NCBI GenBank assembly: GCA_025149285.1
Contig: CP102274.1
Coordinates: 3,746,001-3,810,000, forward strand
Direction: 5' to 3'
DNA: 64,000 nt
DNA from: Hungatella hathewayi
GTDB taxonomy: Bacteria > Bacillota > Clostridia > Lachnospirales > Lachnospiraceae
Shown here: piece after piece, positions 53,914-62,668 of the stretch
Numbering within the stretch: position 1 is the first letter of the stretch
Layout: each line of letters opens with the position of its first letter
Notes under the pieces: model-generated
What the model saw: only the letters and a program-made list of their open reading frames with translations
The model's database searches: none
What the model was told of the DNA's origin: nothing
Position numbers and translations under genes: made by a program

Positions 53914-55575
53914 TTATTCTTTAATAAACTTTGCAATTTCACCATTTATACGATTTCTCGTCATAATTAAATAAGCATCTGATTTGGGATAATTCGTAAA
54001 AGTCAACGGTTCCGCAAGAAACTCCTCCAAAATCCCAAGAACATATTCTTTACTGGTCAATGCTTCCAGAAGCTGGCATGCCCGCAGATCATTCAACGCT
54101 TCATTTAATACCATACCTCTTATTGATTCTTCTGGATAACCATCTTCGCCTGGATATACAAGAAACGAATCGCCAGCAGGGAAACCATAATCAGCATCAG
54201 TAACCTCATATGGATTAATGTGGCGAGTAGACCACTGACTATTATAAAAATTATATCCCCAGTGAAGAATTCCTATAATATCATATTTGTATATCTGAAG
54301 GCCGTAAATTCTGTTTCTGGCTGAAGGCATTGCCATAAAACGGTTACTGACGTCTAAATACTGCATCGTACAATAATACACCCACATATTATCCACGCCA
54401 TGTTCTAAAAACTCTGCAATCTCATTATTTCCAGGCACCGGTTTGTCAACAAGTCCCTGACGGTAGAATTCAAAATCAGACAAGGCATCAAATGTATGAA
54501 AGCCTTTTAACAGTGAATCAACAGAATCTCTGGCAGCTTTATAGCTAGTGACATCGTTTGCTCCTGGCTCATCTGATAAATGAAAATATGTTTTTTCGGA
54601 AATTCCCCATTCCTCAAGATGGCTACGGAGCTGTGGTAGATAAATGTTCAGAAATTCTGTATACTCTCCGACAGCCGGAGTATGCCAGCCAAATATCTGT
54701 CTCTGCTCCCCATTAACTTCTGCAATAATTTTTGGAGCATACCTGGCTCCCCATTGTGAAAAAAGATGAGACATCTCAAAGTACTCTATCCCATGTTGAA
54801 TACATAGATCAATCCAACGCTTCATTTTACTAAAGTCGAATTCATACGTATTTCCATTTTTCTTTACACCTACCAGTTGTACAGTTGTCCGTTCTCCACC
54901 AAGAGCTATATCCAATGGCGGGGTAAACATCGGGGTTAACATCATATTACCGCCTCGTTTTACATACAGCTCAAAAAAATGGTCCAGGATACGCCAGTGT
55001 TCTTCCGAAAACGGTTCAACCTTATAATAGTCTGCGAGACAATCCGCATGCATCCATTCTGTATGCATAATTTTCTGTTTTGGAAGTACAGCATCATAAA
55101 TTATTATCTCTGTTTTCACAGTTCCTATCACTTCATTTTCTTTGGTAACCCTTAACTTGATTGGGTAATTACCCGCTTTCATATCTACCGTTGCCTCAAC
55201 ATCAATCCAAAGGCTTCTCCACTGATTGGGCGAAATCGAAACAATCCCTTGATCCAGTTCCCGTAAAAGATCCGGATACATTCCGGCTTCTGTGCGAAGA
55301 TAATTATCATCAACTTGGTCATTACAGGCACGGCCGACTGGAACATTCTCCACACTTCTAATACGAATAGAATCTGCAATTGGCGAAATACACTCTACTC
55401 TGACAATCTCCTTTAAAAATCCGCTTCCGCGGAATGCCATCTGAAAAGATACTGTTTCTCCCTTTAAAGTGGTTATTTTCTGACATTCTGGGCTGTATCT
55501 GGGTTCCTCATCAGGAAATACCTTTTGTAAACAACTGACTAATTTAAACTGATGCATAGAATTTATATCACTCAT
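53914..55575 (-). CDS. DUF4091 glycoside-hydrolase-like protein
   Basis: A 553-residue protein without a signal peptide. The N-terminal about 150 residues form a beta-sandwich (GETVSFQMAFRG, IDVEATVDMKAGNYPIKL). The rest is a TIM-barrel-like DUF4091 region related to GH123: GGNMMLTPMFTPPLD, YFEMSHLFSQWGARYAPKII, KTYFHLSDEPGAND, a probable acidic Asp-Glu pair, and GILHWGYNFYNSQW. GH123 enzymes release N-acetylgalactosamine; this branch is uncharacterised as far as I know. The ATG at 55575 has GAGAGG seven bases upstream. Last gene of an RbsAC-type sugar operon, beside a Gfo/Idh oxidoreductase. Confidence 0.82.
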   Translation of the reverse strand: MSDINSMHQFKLVSCLQKVFPDEEPRYSPECQKITTLKGETVSFQMAFRGSGFLKEIVRVECISPIADSIRIRSVENVPVGRACNDQVDDNYLRTEAGMYPDLLRELDQGIVSISPNQWRSLWIDVEATVDMKAGNYPIKLRVTKENEVIGTVKTEIIIYDAVLPKQKIMHTEWMHADCLADYYKVEPFSEEHWRILDHFFELYVKRGGNMMLTPMFTPPLDIALGGERTTVQLVGVKKNGNTYEFDFSKMKRWIDLCIQHGIEYFEMSHLFSQWGARYAPKIIAEVNGEQRQIFGWHTPAVGEYTEFLNIYLPQLRSHLEEWGISEKTYFHLSDEPGANDVTSYKAARDSVDSLLKGFHTFDALSDFEFYRQGLVDKPVPGNNEIAEFLEHGVDNMWVYYCTMQYLDVSNRFMAMPSARNRIYGLQIYKYDIIGILHWGYNFYNSQWSTRHINPYEVTDADYGFPAGDSFLVYPGEDGYPEESIRGMVLNEALNDLRACQLLEALTSKEYVLGILEEFLAEPLTFTNYPKSDAYLIMTRNRINGEIAKFIKE

Positions 55576-55652
55576 AACAGTTCCTCTCTCAGATTGAAAT
55601 ACCTGCGACAGAACAATAATGCAATGCCGCAGGTAAAATACATGTTTAAAAA

Positions 55653-56924
55653 TCAGGACATTGCCCACATCTCGGCCATTGGAATCTGACGATTTTCCAC
55701 TCTCGATTTTTCAGCGGCCAGACTCATTAAATGGCTTTCCACGGAACGGGCTGCTGAAGTTCTTCCCTCCGAATCATGCTCTGCCACTTGCTTTACAAAT
55801 CCCATAGTCAGAAGAACATCCGCACCTTCATGGCCCGTCATCAAGCCAAAATCACTCACAGGTATTATCTCCACTTCTCCTGTCAGGAAATTTTCAACTA
55901 CAATTTCGTTATGTCTGGCATTTTCTCCAAACTTTTTCATTTCTGCCCGTAAATACCCCTTTGTTCCCATCACTTCTATAAAACGGGTACAGTCAGGTGT
56001 AAACGCACACATGGTAAGTGTCGCCGTCGCACCGCCTTCGAATTCAAGAGCCGTAACCTGATGATCAACCACATTATTGTCACAATGATACACACATCGG
56101 CCATACGGACCATCTTCCAAAGCCTTTCTCCTGGCTTTCAAAGACATATCTTCACTGATCACAGATACAGGCCAATGCGTATTTTCTCCAAGATAAAACC
56201 TTTCAGCATTAAACGGACACGTGCCTTTCACAGGACATGCATCTGTACAGCGCTCTGTAGCTCCTGCCGGTGCATTTTCCGGCTTAAAGTACTCTAAGCT
56301 TCCAAAAGAACTCACTTTCGTACATGATCGATTCATGAGCCACAAAATAATGTCCATATCGTGACAGCATTTCTGTAAAATCATAGGACTGGTTTCATTT
56401 GAATTTCTCCAGTTCCCCCGGACAAAGCTATGCGCCTGATGCCAAAAGGCTACATTTTCAGCATGCTTAATATTAATAATCTCACCGAGTTTACCACAAT
56501 CTATCACTTCCTTGATAGCAGAGAAAAACTCTGAATACCGCAATACATGACATATACTGAAAATACGATTATATTTTTCTGCGTATTTTCCCATAGCAAT
56601 ACACTCACCGGCAACCGGAGACATCGGTTTTTCCAGAAGAACATGATACCCTTTTTCCAACGCCATTAAGGTTGGTTCCGTATGCATACGATCCTGTGTG
56701 CAAATAAAAGCAGCGTCAGCAAGTTTAGGCTGATCCAAAATTTTTTCCCAGCTTTCAAAACACAATTCGTTCGGTATTTTATGAGCCTGGGCAAACCTGT
56801 TCCGCCTTGCCTCATCTGGTTCTGCCACCGCAATAAACTTTAAATCTGATGGATGTTCCAATGCACATTCACCGTAAACTTCGTAGCCTCGTTGACCCGC
56901 GCCAATTAAAATTGCATTTACCAT
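55653..56924 (-). CDS. Gfo/Idh/MocA-family oxidoreductase
   Basis: A 423-residue NAD(P)-dependent sugar dehydrogenase-like enzyme. The N-terminal Rossmann motif is AILIGAGQRGYEVYG, the catalytic Lys lies in LLEKPMSPVAGE, and the C-terminal beta domain holds the substrate site. A Cys cluster (RCTDACPVKGTCPFNAERFY) is present mid-protein, as in several members of this branch, and may bind metal. It oxidises or epimerises a cyclic sugar or inositol-like substrate. It lies between the permease and the DUF4091 gene, so probably in the same pathway. Confidence 0.88.
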   Translation of the reverse strand: MVNAILIGAGQRGYEVYGECALEHPSDLKFIAVAEPDEARRNRFAQAHKIPNELCFESWEKILDQPKLADAAFICTQDRMHTEPTLMALEKGYHVLLEKPMSPVAGECIAMGKYAEKYNRIFSICHVLRYSEFFSAIKEVIDCGKLGEIINIKHAENVAFWHQAHSFVRGNWRNSNETSPMILQKCCHDMDIILWLMNRSCTKVSSFGSLEYFKPENAPAGATERCTDACPVKGTCPFNAERFYLGENTHWPVSVISEDMSLKARRKALEDGPYGRCVYHCDNNVVDHQVTALEFEGGATATLTMCAFTPDCTRFIEVMGTKGYLRAEMKKFGENARHNEIVVENFLTGEVEIIPVSDFGLMTGHEGADVLLTMGFVKQVAEHDSEGRTSAARSVESHLMSLAAEKSRVENRQIPMAEMWAMS

Positions 56925-56977
56925 TTCTGCACCTCACTTATTAGATTATTTATAGATATATAAAAAAGTTACTCTTT

Positions 56978-57952
56978 TTATTTGTAACCACCACCACGGA
57001 TAGAATCTATTAATACTGCTAATACAAGAACGATACCGCGAACAAGCATTTGATAGTATGATTGTACGCTCAATAATGTCAGACCGTTATTAATTATCGT
57101 TAACAAAACAAGGCCTAAGAACGTTCCAGAAAGTTTTCCTTTTCCACCTGCCAGAGACAATCCGCCCAGCAGAACTGCTGTCGTAATCTCCATCTCAGCT
57201 CCAACACCATTTGCAGGGATTGAGGCTCCTACCTGACATGCTGTTAAAACACCAGCAACCGCTGCACAGGTACTACTGACCATTAAACCACCAATTCGCA
57301 CACGTCTAATATTTATTCCAGCTAAGTAGCTTGCATTTGCATTGGCTCCAACTGCATATACGCTTCGTCCAAAAGAGGTATATTTTACAACCAGAGCAAG
57401 AATAATATATACAATGATCAATATCCAGAAGGAAGTAGGAATTCCAAGAAGATATCCTCGTCCCAGATAGTTCATAACTGGTTGGTCAATCGATAGAATC
57501 TTACTTGATGTCAAAATATAGCACAGGGCTCTGAAAATCATCTGGGTACCAAGCGTTGTGATAATAGGATTTATTTTAAACACAGTAACCATCAAACCAT
57601 TGAAAGCACCACATGCCATTCCTACTAAAACGGCTGCTGGAAGACATATCCATACAGGAACTCCGGATATTAGCATTATAGTGGACACAACGCTTGCCAG
57701 TGTAGCTACTGCATATTGCGACAGATCAAAAGCTCCCATAACCATACTGATCGTAAGGCCAGCGGCCATTACCCCTGTAACAGATCCGGCCAGTCCCATA
57801 TTCAATACGTTTTTAAATGAGAAAAAATATGGTGACTTAAAAGCCAGAATGATGCCGACAATTACAATTGCAACAGTAAGGCTGAAATTCATATCCATCA
57901 TATACGGTTTTATCTTCTGCATAACAGCAGACTGCTTATTTTTTGCTTCCAT
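56978..57952 (-). CDS. Ribose-type ABC transporter permease (RbsC-like)
   Basis: A 324-residue membrane protein of the BPD_transp_2 family with 8-10 hydrophobic helices (FNGLMVTVFKINPIITTLGT, VGANANASYLAGINIRRVRI, LLGGLSLAGGKGKLSGTFLG). It forms the channel of a CUT2 monosaccharide importer with the RbsA-like ATPase upstream. The start was placed at the ATG at 57952 because GGGAGG lies six bases upstream. No periplasmic-type binding protein gene is visible in the operon; it may have been upstream of the interrupted ATPase gene. Confidence 0.9.
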   Translation of the reverse strand: MEAKNKQSAVMQKIKPYMMDMNFSLTVAIVIVGIILAFKSPYFFSFKNVLNMGLAGSVTGVMAAGLTISMVMGAFDLSQYAVATLASVVSTIMLISGVPVWICLPAAVLVGMACGAFNGLMVTVFKINPIITTLGTQMIFRALCYILTSSKILSIDQPVMNYLGRGYLLGIPTSFWILIIVYIILALVVKYTSFGRSVYAVGANANASYLAGINIRRVRIGGLMVSSTCAAVAGVLTACQVGASIPANGVGAEMEITTAVLLGGLSLAGGKGKLSGTFLGLVLLTIINNGLTLLSVQSYYQMLVRGIVLVLAVLIDSIRGGGYK

Positions 57953-57962
57953 TTTATCCTCC

Positions 57963-59327
57963 CTATAAACCAATGGCCTTCGCCATAATCGCATCTTGAG
58001 TAAATTCTTCCTTCTCCATAATTCCGCCAACTTTTCCATCGCAGACAATAACCATACGATCAGACATACCCATCACTTCCGGCAAATCCGACGATATCAT
58101 AATGATACCAATTCCCTGTTGACACAGTTCATTCATGAGACGATATATCTCTGACTTTGATCCGACATCAATACCACGCGTCGGCTCGTTTAAGATTAAT
58201 AATTTGGGTTCTATGGAAAGCCATTTTGCAAGCACGACTTTTTGCTGGTTTCCTCCAGACAGAGAGTTGATAATAGTATCTGCAGAAGGAGTCTTAATGG
58301 CAAGTCTGTCTATCCAGCCATCTACCAGTTGCATTTCTACTTTTTTATTGAGTATGTGACTCCTTTTTAATTTTTCCAGAACAGAGATCGTCATATTTCG
58401 CGATACAGAATGTATCAGCATAAGGCCATCCATTTTTCTGTCTGCAGGAATATATGCGATTCCTTCTTTCTTGGCCAGGAATGGCGAGGTCGGCGCTATA
58501 TCCTTCCCATCCAAACACATTTTACCTGATTTTCTTGGATCTGCTCCGAAAATTGCACGTGCTATATCCGTACGACCGCAGCCCATCAGTCCAAATAATC
58601 CCAGAATTTCCCCCTCTTTTACTTCAAATGAAATATTGTGCAGACGTTCTGTCTCTAACCCCTCTACAGAAAAACAAATCTTACTGCCAGGTTTGCATTT
58701 TTGTGGATATAAATCCTTAATCTCACGTCCTACCATTAAGGAAATAATTTGTTGGGAATCTACCTCAGTAGTGGGCATCGTTGCAATTCCCTTTCCATCA
58801 CGCATGACCATCACCCGATCTGACATCTGAAAAATTTCTTCCATTCTGTGGGATATATATAATATTCCAATACCACGAGATGTCAGATTTCTGATCAGCC
58901 GAAACATAATCTCTATTTCCTGATTATTTAAAGCTGCCGTCGGTTCATCCATTACCAATATCTTAATTTCTTTCGAAAGAGCTTTCGCTATTTCCACTAA
59001 TTGCTTCTGGGCGATAGATAATTGCTCCAACGGTGTAAAGGGATCAACCTTTAAACCCACTTCGTCTAGTAAGGACTGGGCATCCTTACGAAGTTTATCA
59101 TAATCCAGTATTTTCAATGCGCCCTTGCGGGGCAAATTACCAAGAAAAATATTTTCTGCCACTGTTATTTGATCCACATTGTTCAATTCCTGATAAATGA
59201 CGCTGATCCCATTCTTAATAGCAGTAATCGGGGTCACGTGTTCTTGTTTCACCCCGTTTAAATATACTTCACCCAAATCCTGCGTATAAGCTCCTGACAA
59301 TATCTTAATTAACGTAGATTTTCCTGC
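57963..59327 (-). pseudogene. Ribose-type ABC transporter ATPase (RbsA/MglA-like), 5' end lost
   Basis: A two-cassette ATPase missing about its first 35-40 residues. The surviving sequence starts inside the first Walker A (AGKSTLIKILSGAY instead of GENGAGKSTL...). After that it is complete: the first signature (LSIAQKQLVEIAKAL), Walker B (ILVMDEPTAAL), the second cassette with its usual weak Walker A (GLFGLMGCGRTDIAR), and the signature LSGGNQQKV. An ATG at 59357 inside the neighbouring element could open a fused frame (FFGSYLTQ), but no ribosome binding site fits and the P-loop is damaged. Import by this operon is probably lost. Confidence 0.8.
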
Positions 59328-59332
59328 CTGTG
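59322..59332. other. Junction between sugar operon and mobile element
   Basis: Homology to the RbsA-like gene stops at TCCTGC (59322-59327, plus strand). The following sequence (from TGTGTCAAG) is AT-rich and unrelated. This is the likely left attachment end of the element that carries the serine recombinases. Confidence 0.5.
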
Positions 59333-59378
59333 TCAAGTAAGAACCAAAAAAAATCATAAACTATCTAAAAAAGCACAG

Positions 59379-59475
59379 CTAATAAGCAAGTTCTGTTGCT
59401 GATTAGTTCTACTTTTTTAATGGTACACCGCACCATAAATTAGTGCGGTTGTATATTATCTCCCCCCTTGTACCA
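59379..59475. repeat. Nested inverted repeats at the element end
   Basis: Three stem-loops are packed together. CTAATAAGCAA pairs with TTGCTGATTAG (59379-59406, one mismatch). ACCGCAC pairs with GTGCGGT (59427-59449, perfect). TGGTACA (59421-59427) pairs with TGTACCA (59469-59475), enclosing most of the second. They lie within 150 bases of the element boundary and could be recombinase- or transposase-binding structures or a structured RNA. The remaining 59,480-60,137 stretch has no gene I can support beyond a weak frame at 59,630. Confidence 0.55.
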
Positions 59476-59629
59476 TGGGAGCATGTAGATTAGGTATAAC
59501 CACAACCTTCCTGACACTTTACAGCGCCTTTACTTGCTGCTCATGCCTCCAGCGCTACCTGGACCGCGATTCAATTATTACGGAGGTATCATTATCATCT
59601 TGGGTTTTAGACCATTGGTTATATGATCC

Positions 59630-59884
59630 ATGAGAAAGTGCCGCTCATACCTTTTACTTCTTCTATTACGATTCCTGGTGTTTACCTTATACTTGCATTT
59701 AAGGCAGGTAGCTCGTGGCGTAGCTAATTACTTTCTCTTCATGCTTAAAAGCATGTCCAAAACGTTTAGTATCTCAAAAGATGATTTTCAATATGCCATT
59801 TATGACACAAATAAGACAAAAAACATCTACCATGCTGATATTCTATTGTCAAAGTACGCAAACCTGAATCATTCAATTCAGTAA
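59630..59884 (+). CDS. Weak hypothetical frame in the element
   Basis: 84 codons: a Leu-rich hydrophobic start (SYLLLLLLRFLVFTLYLHL), then FSISKDDFQYAIYDTNKTKN and DILLSKYANLN. The second half reads like genuine protein. No clear ribosome binding site or family was found. It may be the tail of a broken gene. Confidence 0.25.
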   Translation: MRKCRSYLLLLLLRFLVFTLYLHLRQVARGVANYFLFMLKSMSKTFSISKDDFQYAIYDTNKTKNIYHADILLSKYANLNHSIQ

Positions 59885-60137
59885 CACATCAGTTAATCAT
59901 TGCTAAATTGCCTGATGCTTATAAGCCTATTTTACGATGATTACCTATACTTATCCATTGACTATCAGTCCATAAATAATTAGTACACAATACAACAAGG
60001 GCCTTCCACTAACTCCTAAAGGATTGATGGGTCTGTTTTTATGATACAGTAATATAAATCTAAGAAATTATGTAATTTATTTTTAATTTTATATATTGTA
60101 TAATAAGATAAAATTAAAAGATTTAGAGGATATATTA

Positions 60138-60797
60138 ATGAAGATACTATTACGAATTAAATTTATCTGTTATGTTTTATATTATTATTTTTATACTAAT
60201 CTACATCTTATGATTAATTTAACACTTACCATAATTATTATAACCGTAACACCTAATATTCTTTTAAAAATTGTGGCACCAATACCTATATTACTAATAT
60301 TCAATTTTGTTATTTTTCCAATAAAAAAGTATGGAACTCATTTGCAGCTAATTAAGTCAGGAAAAACTTATGAATTAACTATGTGTGGAAAAATAAAAGA
60401 TTTATCTAAAGAGGAAATACAACATCATTTCTTAAATAGTCTTGAAGAAGTTATTGATAACCCTTCTATCTTTCAATTAAAGAGCAAAATTCGTGTCCAC
60501 ACACATGGTTTGTTTGCAACTAAACTTTTTGAGGCTTTATACAAAGCGCATAACATTGATTACAACAGCAAATTATGGCGTGAAGGGATCGCCAATGGTT
60601 TTTTTGAATTAGAGCAATTTAAAATTGAGATTTATAAGAAGAAGGGCAAAAATATTATGATTGCTGGAAATTATGGATACAGTGTTATATTAAAAGATGA
60701 AAAACTAATTCAGGCTCTTAAGCACATAGAAAGATCCATTGATTATTATGACATAATTTTACCTCCTGATGTATTTAGAGTAACCAAAAATACATAG
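60138..60797 (+). CDS. Hypothetical membrane protein, AT-rich
   Basis: 219 residues from the ATG at 60138, which has GAGGA seven to eight bases upstream. The N-terminal third holds two close hydrophobic segments (FICYVLYYYFYTNLHLMINL, TLTIIIITVTPNILLKIVAP and onward to ILLIFNFVIF). The rest is a soluble domain of about 140 residues: YELTMCGKIKDLSKEEIQHH, SKIRVHTHGLFATKLFEALY, LWREGIANGFFELEQFKIEI. The base composition is far more AT-rich than the sugar operons nearby, so it is foreign cargo of the element. Unknown family and function. A hairpin lies 135 bases after the stop. Confidence 0.6.
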   Translation: MKILLRIKFICYVLYYYFYTNLHLMINLTLTIIIITVTPNILLKIVAPIPILLIFNFVIFPIKKYGTHLQLIKSGKTYELTMCGKIKDLSKEEIQHHFLNSLEEVIDNPSIFQLKSKIRVHTHGLFATKLFEALYKAHNIDYNSKLWREGIANGFFELEQFKIEIYKKKGKNIMIAGNYGYSVILKDEKLIQALKHIERSIDYYDIILPPDVFRVTKNT

Positions 60798-60931
60798 TAT
60801 AAAATCAATCTGCTTAAATTAATCATTTTTAATTTGATTTTCAGTCAGGGGACTGCACTATACTCTTACTGATTAACACAAGAATGAAAGAAAACGGTAT
60901 CATTTCGAAAAAGTATTTGGCTGCCATTTGA

Positions 60932-60967
60932 AAAGGCGCTGTACGGCATAAACCTGACAGCGCCTTT
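60932..60967. terminator. Hairpin downstream of the AT-rich gene
   Basis: AAAGGCGCTGT (60932-60942) and ACAGCGCCTTT (60957-60967) form a perfect 11-base stem with a 14-base loop. There is little U-run beyond the stem itself. The remaining bases of 60,798-61,079 show no gene and could hold part of the attachment region. Confidence 0.55.
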
Positions 60968-61079
60968 CTAATCGTTTCATAAATCACTTTGTAATTTCTT
61001 AAATATAGTAAACCAAAGTTATTATTTTTCTTTATCTATTGTAATTTTTCCTTATTTCGTTATTTCATGTAACTATTTC

Positions 61080-62666
61080 TCAGCACGCTATTCTCTCATA
61101 GATTTTATCAATTTCGTCCTGAAATTTAAAAATAATCTCTATATCGTGATTCCTATCCACTAATACCTTCTCAATGAAAGCATCGGCTATATCTGACGTA
61201 AGTATTTTTTCTTCCTTGTATTTTTCAACCAATCCAGCATATTCTGAACTAAATATAAAATTATCTTCATTATGCCTGTTAATATCATCTTCTATTTCAG
61301 CAATACGTTTATCCAATACGTCTATTTGCTTTGTCAGATCATCTTTTCTTTTCATATATTCCTTTTTTGTAAGCTGCTCTGATTTATATTTCTCATACAA
61401 TTCCATCTTTTGACAACTTATTAAGTCAACAGATTTATGAAGACATGCCATTTCTTCATGCCGATCAGTTATATTACTCTTTAAAGACTTTTTAATGTTT
61501 CTTTCATTATCCAAAAATAAGTATATATTAAACTGTAATGCTTTAAAAACCGCTGCCTCCAAAACTGATGTCTGAATAGGTTTCGTAGTACAGACCGAAA
61601 AGGGATTTTCCCGTTTGTCCAAGCAAACGTAAACATCATAATTATATTCTAATCTTCTAGTCATGCCACAACCACATTCTGTACAATAAACCTTTTTATA
61701 TAGTGCAGAAACTCTTTGCCGTTTGGTTTTTTTATGGCCAGCCTTTTCAGCTCTATCATCAAGCCAGTCATTCACACTATCAAACTGCTCTGTCCTGATA
61801 ATGGCTAGCTGCCTATTCGGAACCAAAACTTGCTGATCCCGTTTAATAACACGAGTCTTCTTTGTACCCAAAGAACAGCTCTCCACTGTATGACGCACAG
61901 AATATCCTAAATAGGTTTTATTCCTTGCTATTTTAAGGATCGTTGCTCTATTCCATACAGATTTTTTACTAACCTTACTCAACTTCACTCCATACCTACT
62001 CGTTAAATAAATACTGGGGGGTTCTATCTTCTTTTCTGCCAGGAAGCAGATGATGTATTTATAACTTTTTCTCTGTTCCAAAAAATCCATTATCATCTGA
62101 ACAACCGTAGCAGCTTCCCAATCTACTTCATATTCACGTTCCTTGGTATACCGATATCCATAAGTTGGTATCGGTCCATTATGCTTTCCCTGTTTGGCCT
62201 CTTCCATTTTGATTTTTTTATGCGCATATGAAAGCTGCATTGGATATATACCATTAATCAAATTTTTAAACTTATTTTCAAAGTCCAAACCATACGGATA
62301 GTCATTACTATCGTAATCGTCATTTACCGCAATATAGCGCACTTCCAAAAATGGGAATATTTTCTCTAAATAATTTACCGTATCAATAGTATCACGTCCC
62401 AAACGTGAAAAATCTTTAGTTACTACAACGATCTTATTGCCATATAAACTTCTAATTTTTTCCATCATTCTCTGGAAATCAGGACGTTCAAAATTCGCCC
62501 CTGTGTAGCCATCGTCAATAAACTCCTTTACTTCATAATCTGAAAATTCGTCCTTCTCTTTTTGGAAACGCTGCAATAATCTTCGTTGATTCCCAATGCT
62601 GCAGCTCTCATCGTCCCCATCCTCCTTTGAAAGACGTTCATAGAAAAACAAATATTTTTTTATCAT
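61080..62666 (-). CDS. Large serine recombinase
   Basis: A protein of about 528 residues of the resolvase/integrase large serine family. The N-terminal catalytic domain has the nucleophile in FYERLSKEDGDDES and the Arg motif TKDFSRLGRDTIDTVNYLE. A recombinase domain follows (YKYIICFLAEKKIEPP, ATILKIARNKTYLGYSV), then a zinc ribbon (CTECGCGMTRRL ... CLDKRENPFSVC) and a coiled coil (about 385-480). It would integrate or excise the element by recombining short att sites. The start is taken as the ATG at 62666, nine bases from GAGGTGG; another ATG at 62672 overlaps the stop of the next recombinase. The 3' end faces the element boundary. Confidence 0.88.
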   Translation of the reverse strand: MIKKYLFFYERLSKEDGDDESCSIGNQRRLLQRFQKEKDEFSDYEVKEFIDDGYTGANFERPDFQRMMEKIRSLYGNKIVVVTKDFSRLGRDTIDTVNYLEKIFPFLEVRYIAVNDDYDSNDYPYGLDFENKFKNLINGIYPMQLSYAHKKIKMEEAKQGKHNGPIPTYGYRYTKEREYEVDWEAATVVQMIMDFLEQRKSYKYIICFLAEKKIEPPSIYLTSRYGVKLSKVSKKSVWNRATILKIARNKTYLGYSVRHTVESCSLGTKKTRVIKRDQQVLVPNRQLAIIRTEQFDSVNDWLDDRAEKAGHKKTKRQRVSALYKKVYCTECGCGMTRRLEYNYDVYVCLDKRENPFSVCTTKPIQTSVLEAAVFKALQFNIYLFLDNERNIKKSLKSNITDRHEEMACLHKSVDLISCQKMELYEKYKSEQLTKKEYMKRKDDLTKQIDVLDKRIAEIEDDINRHNEDNFIFSSEYAGLVEKYKEEKILTSDIADAFIEKVLVDRNHDIEIIFKFQDEIDKIYERIAC

Positions 62667-62668
62667 TA

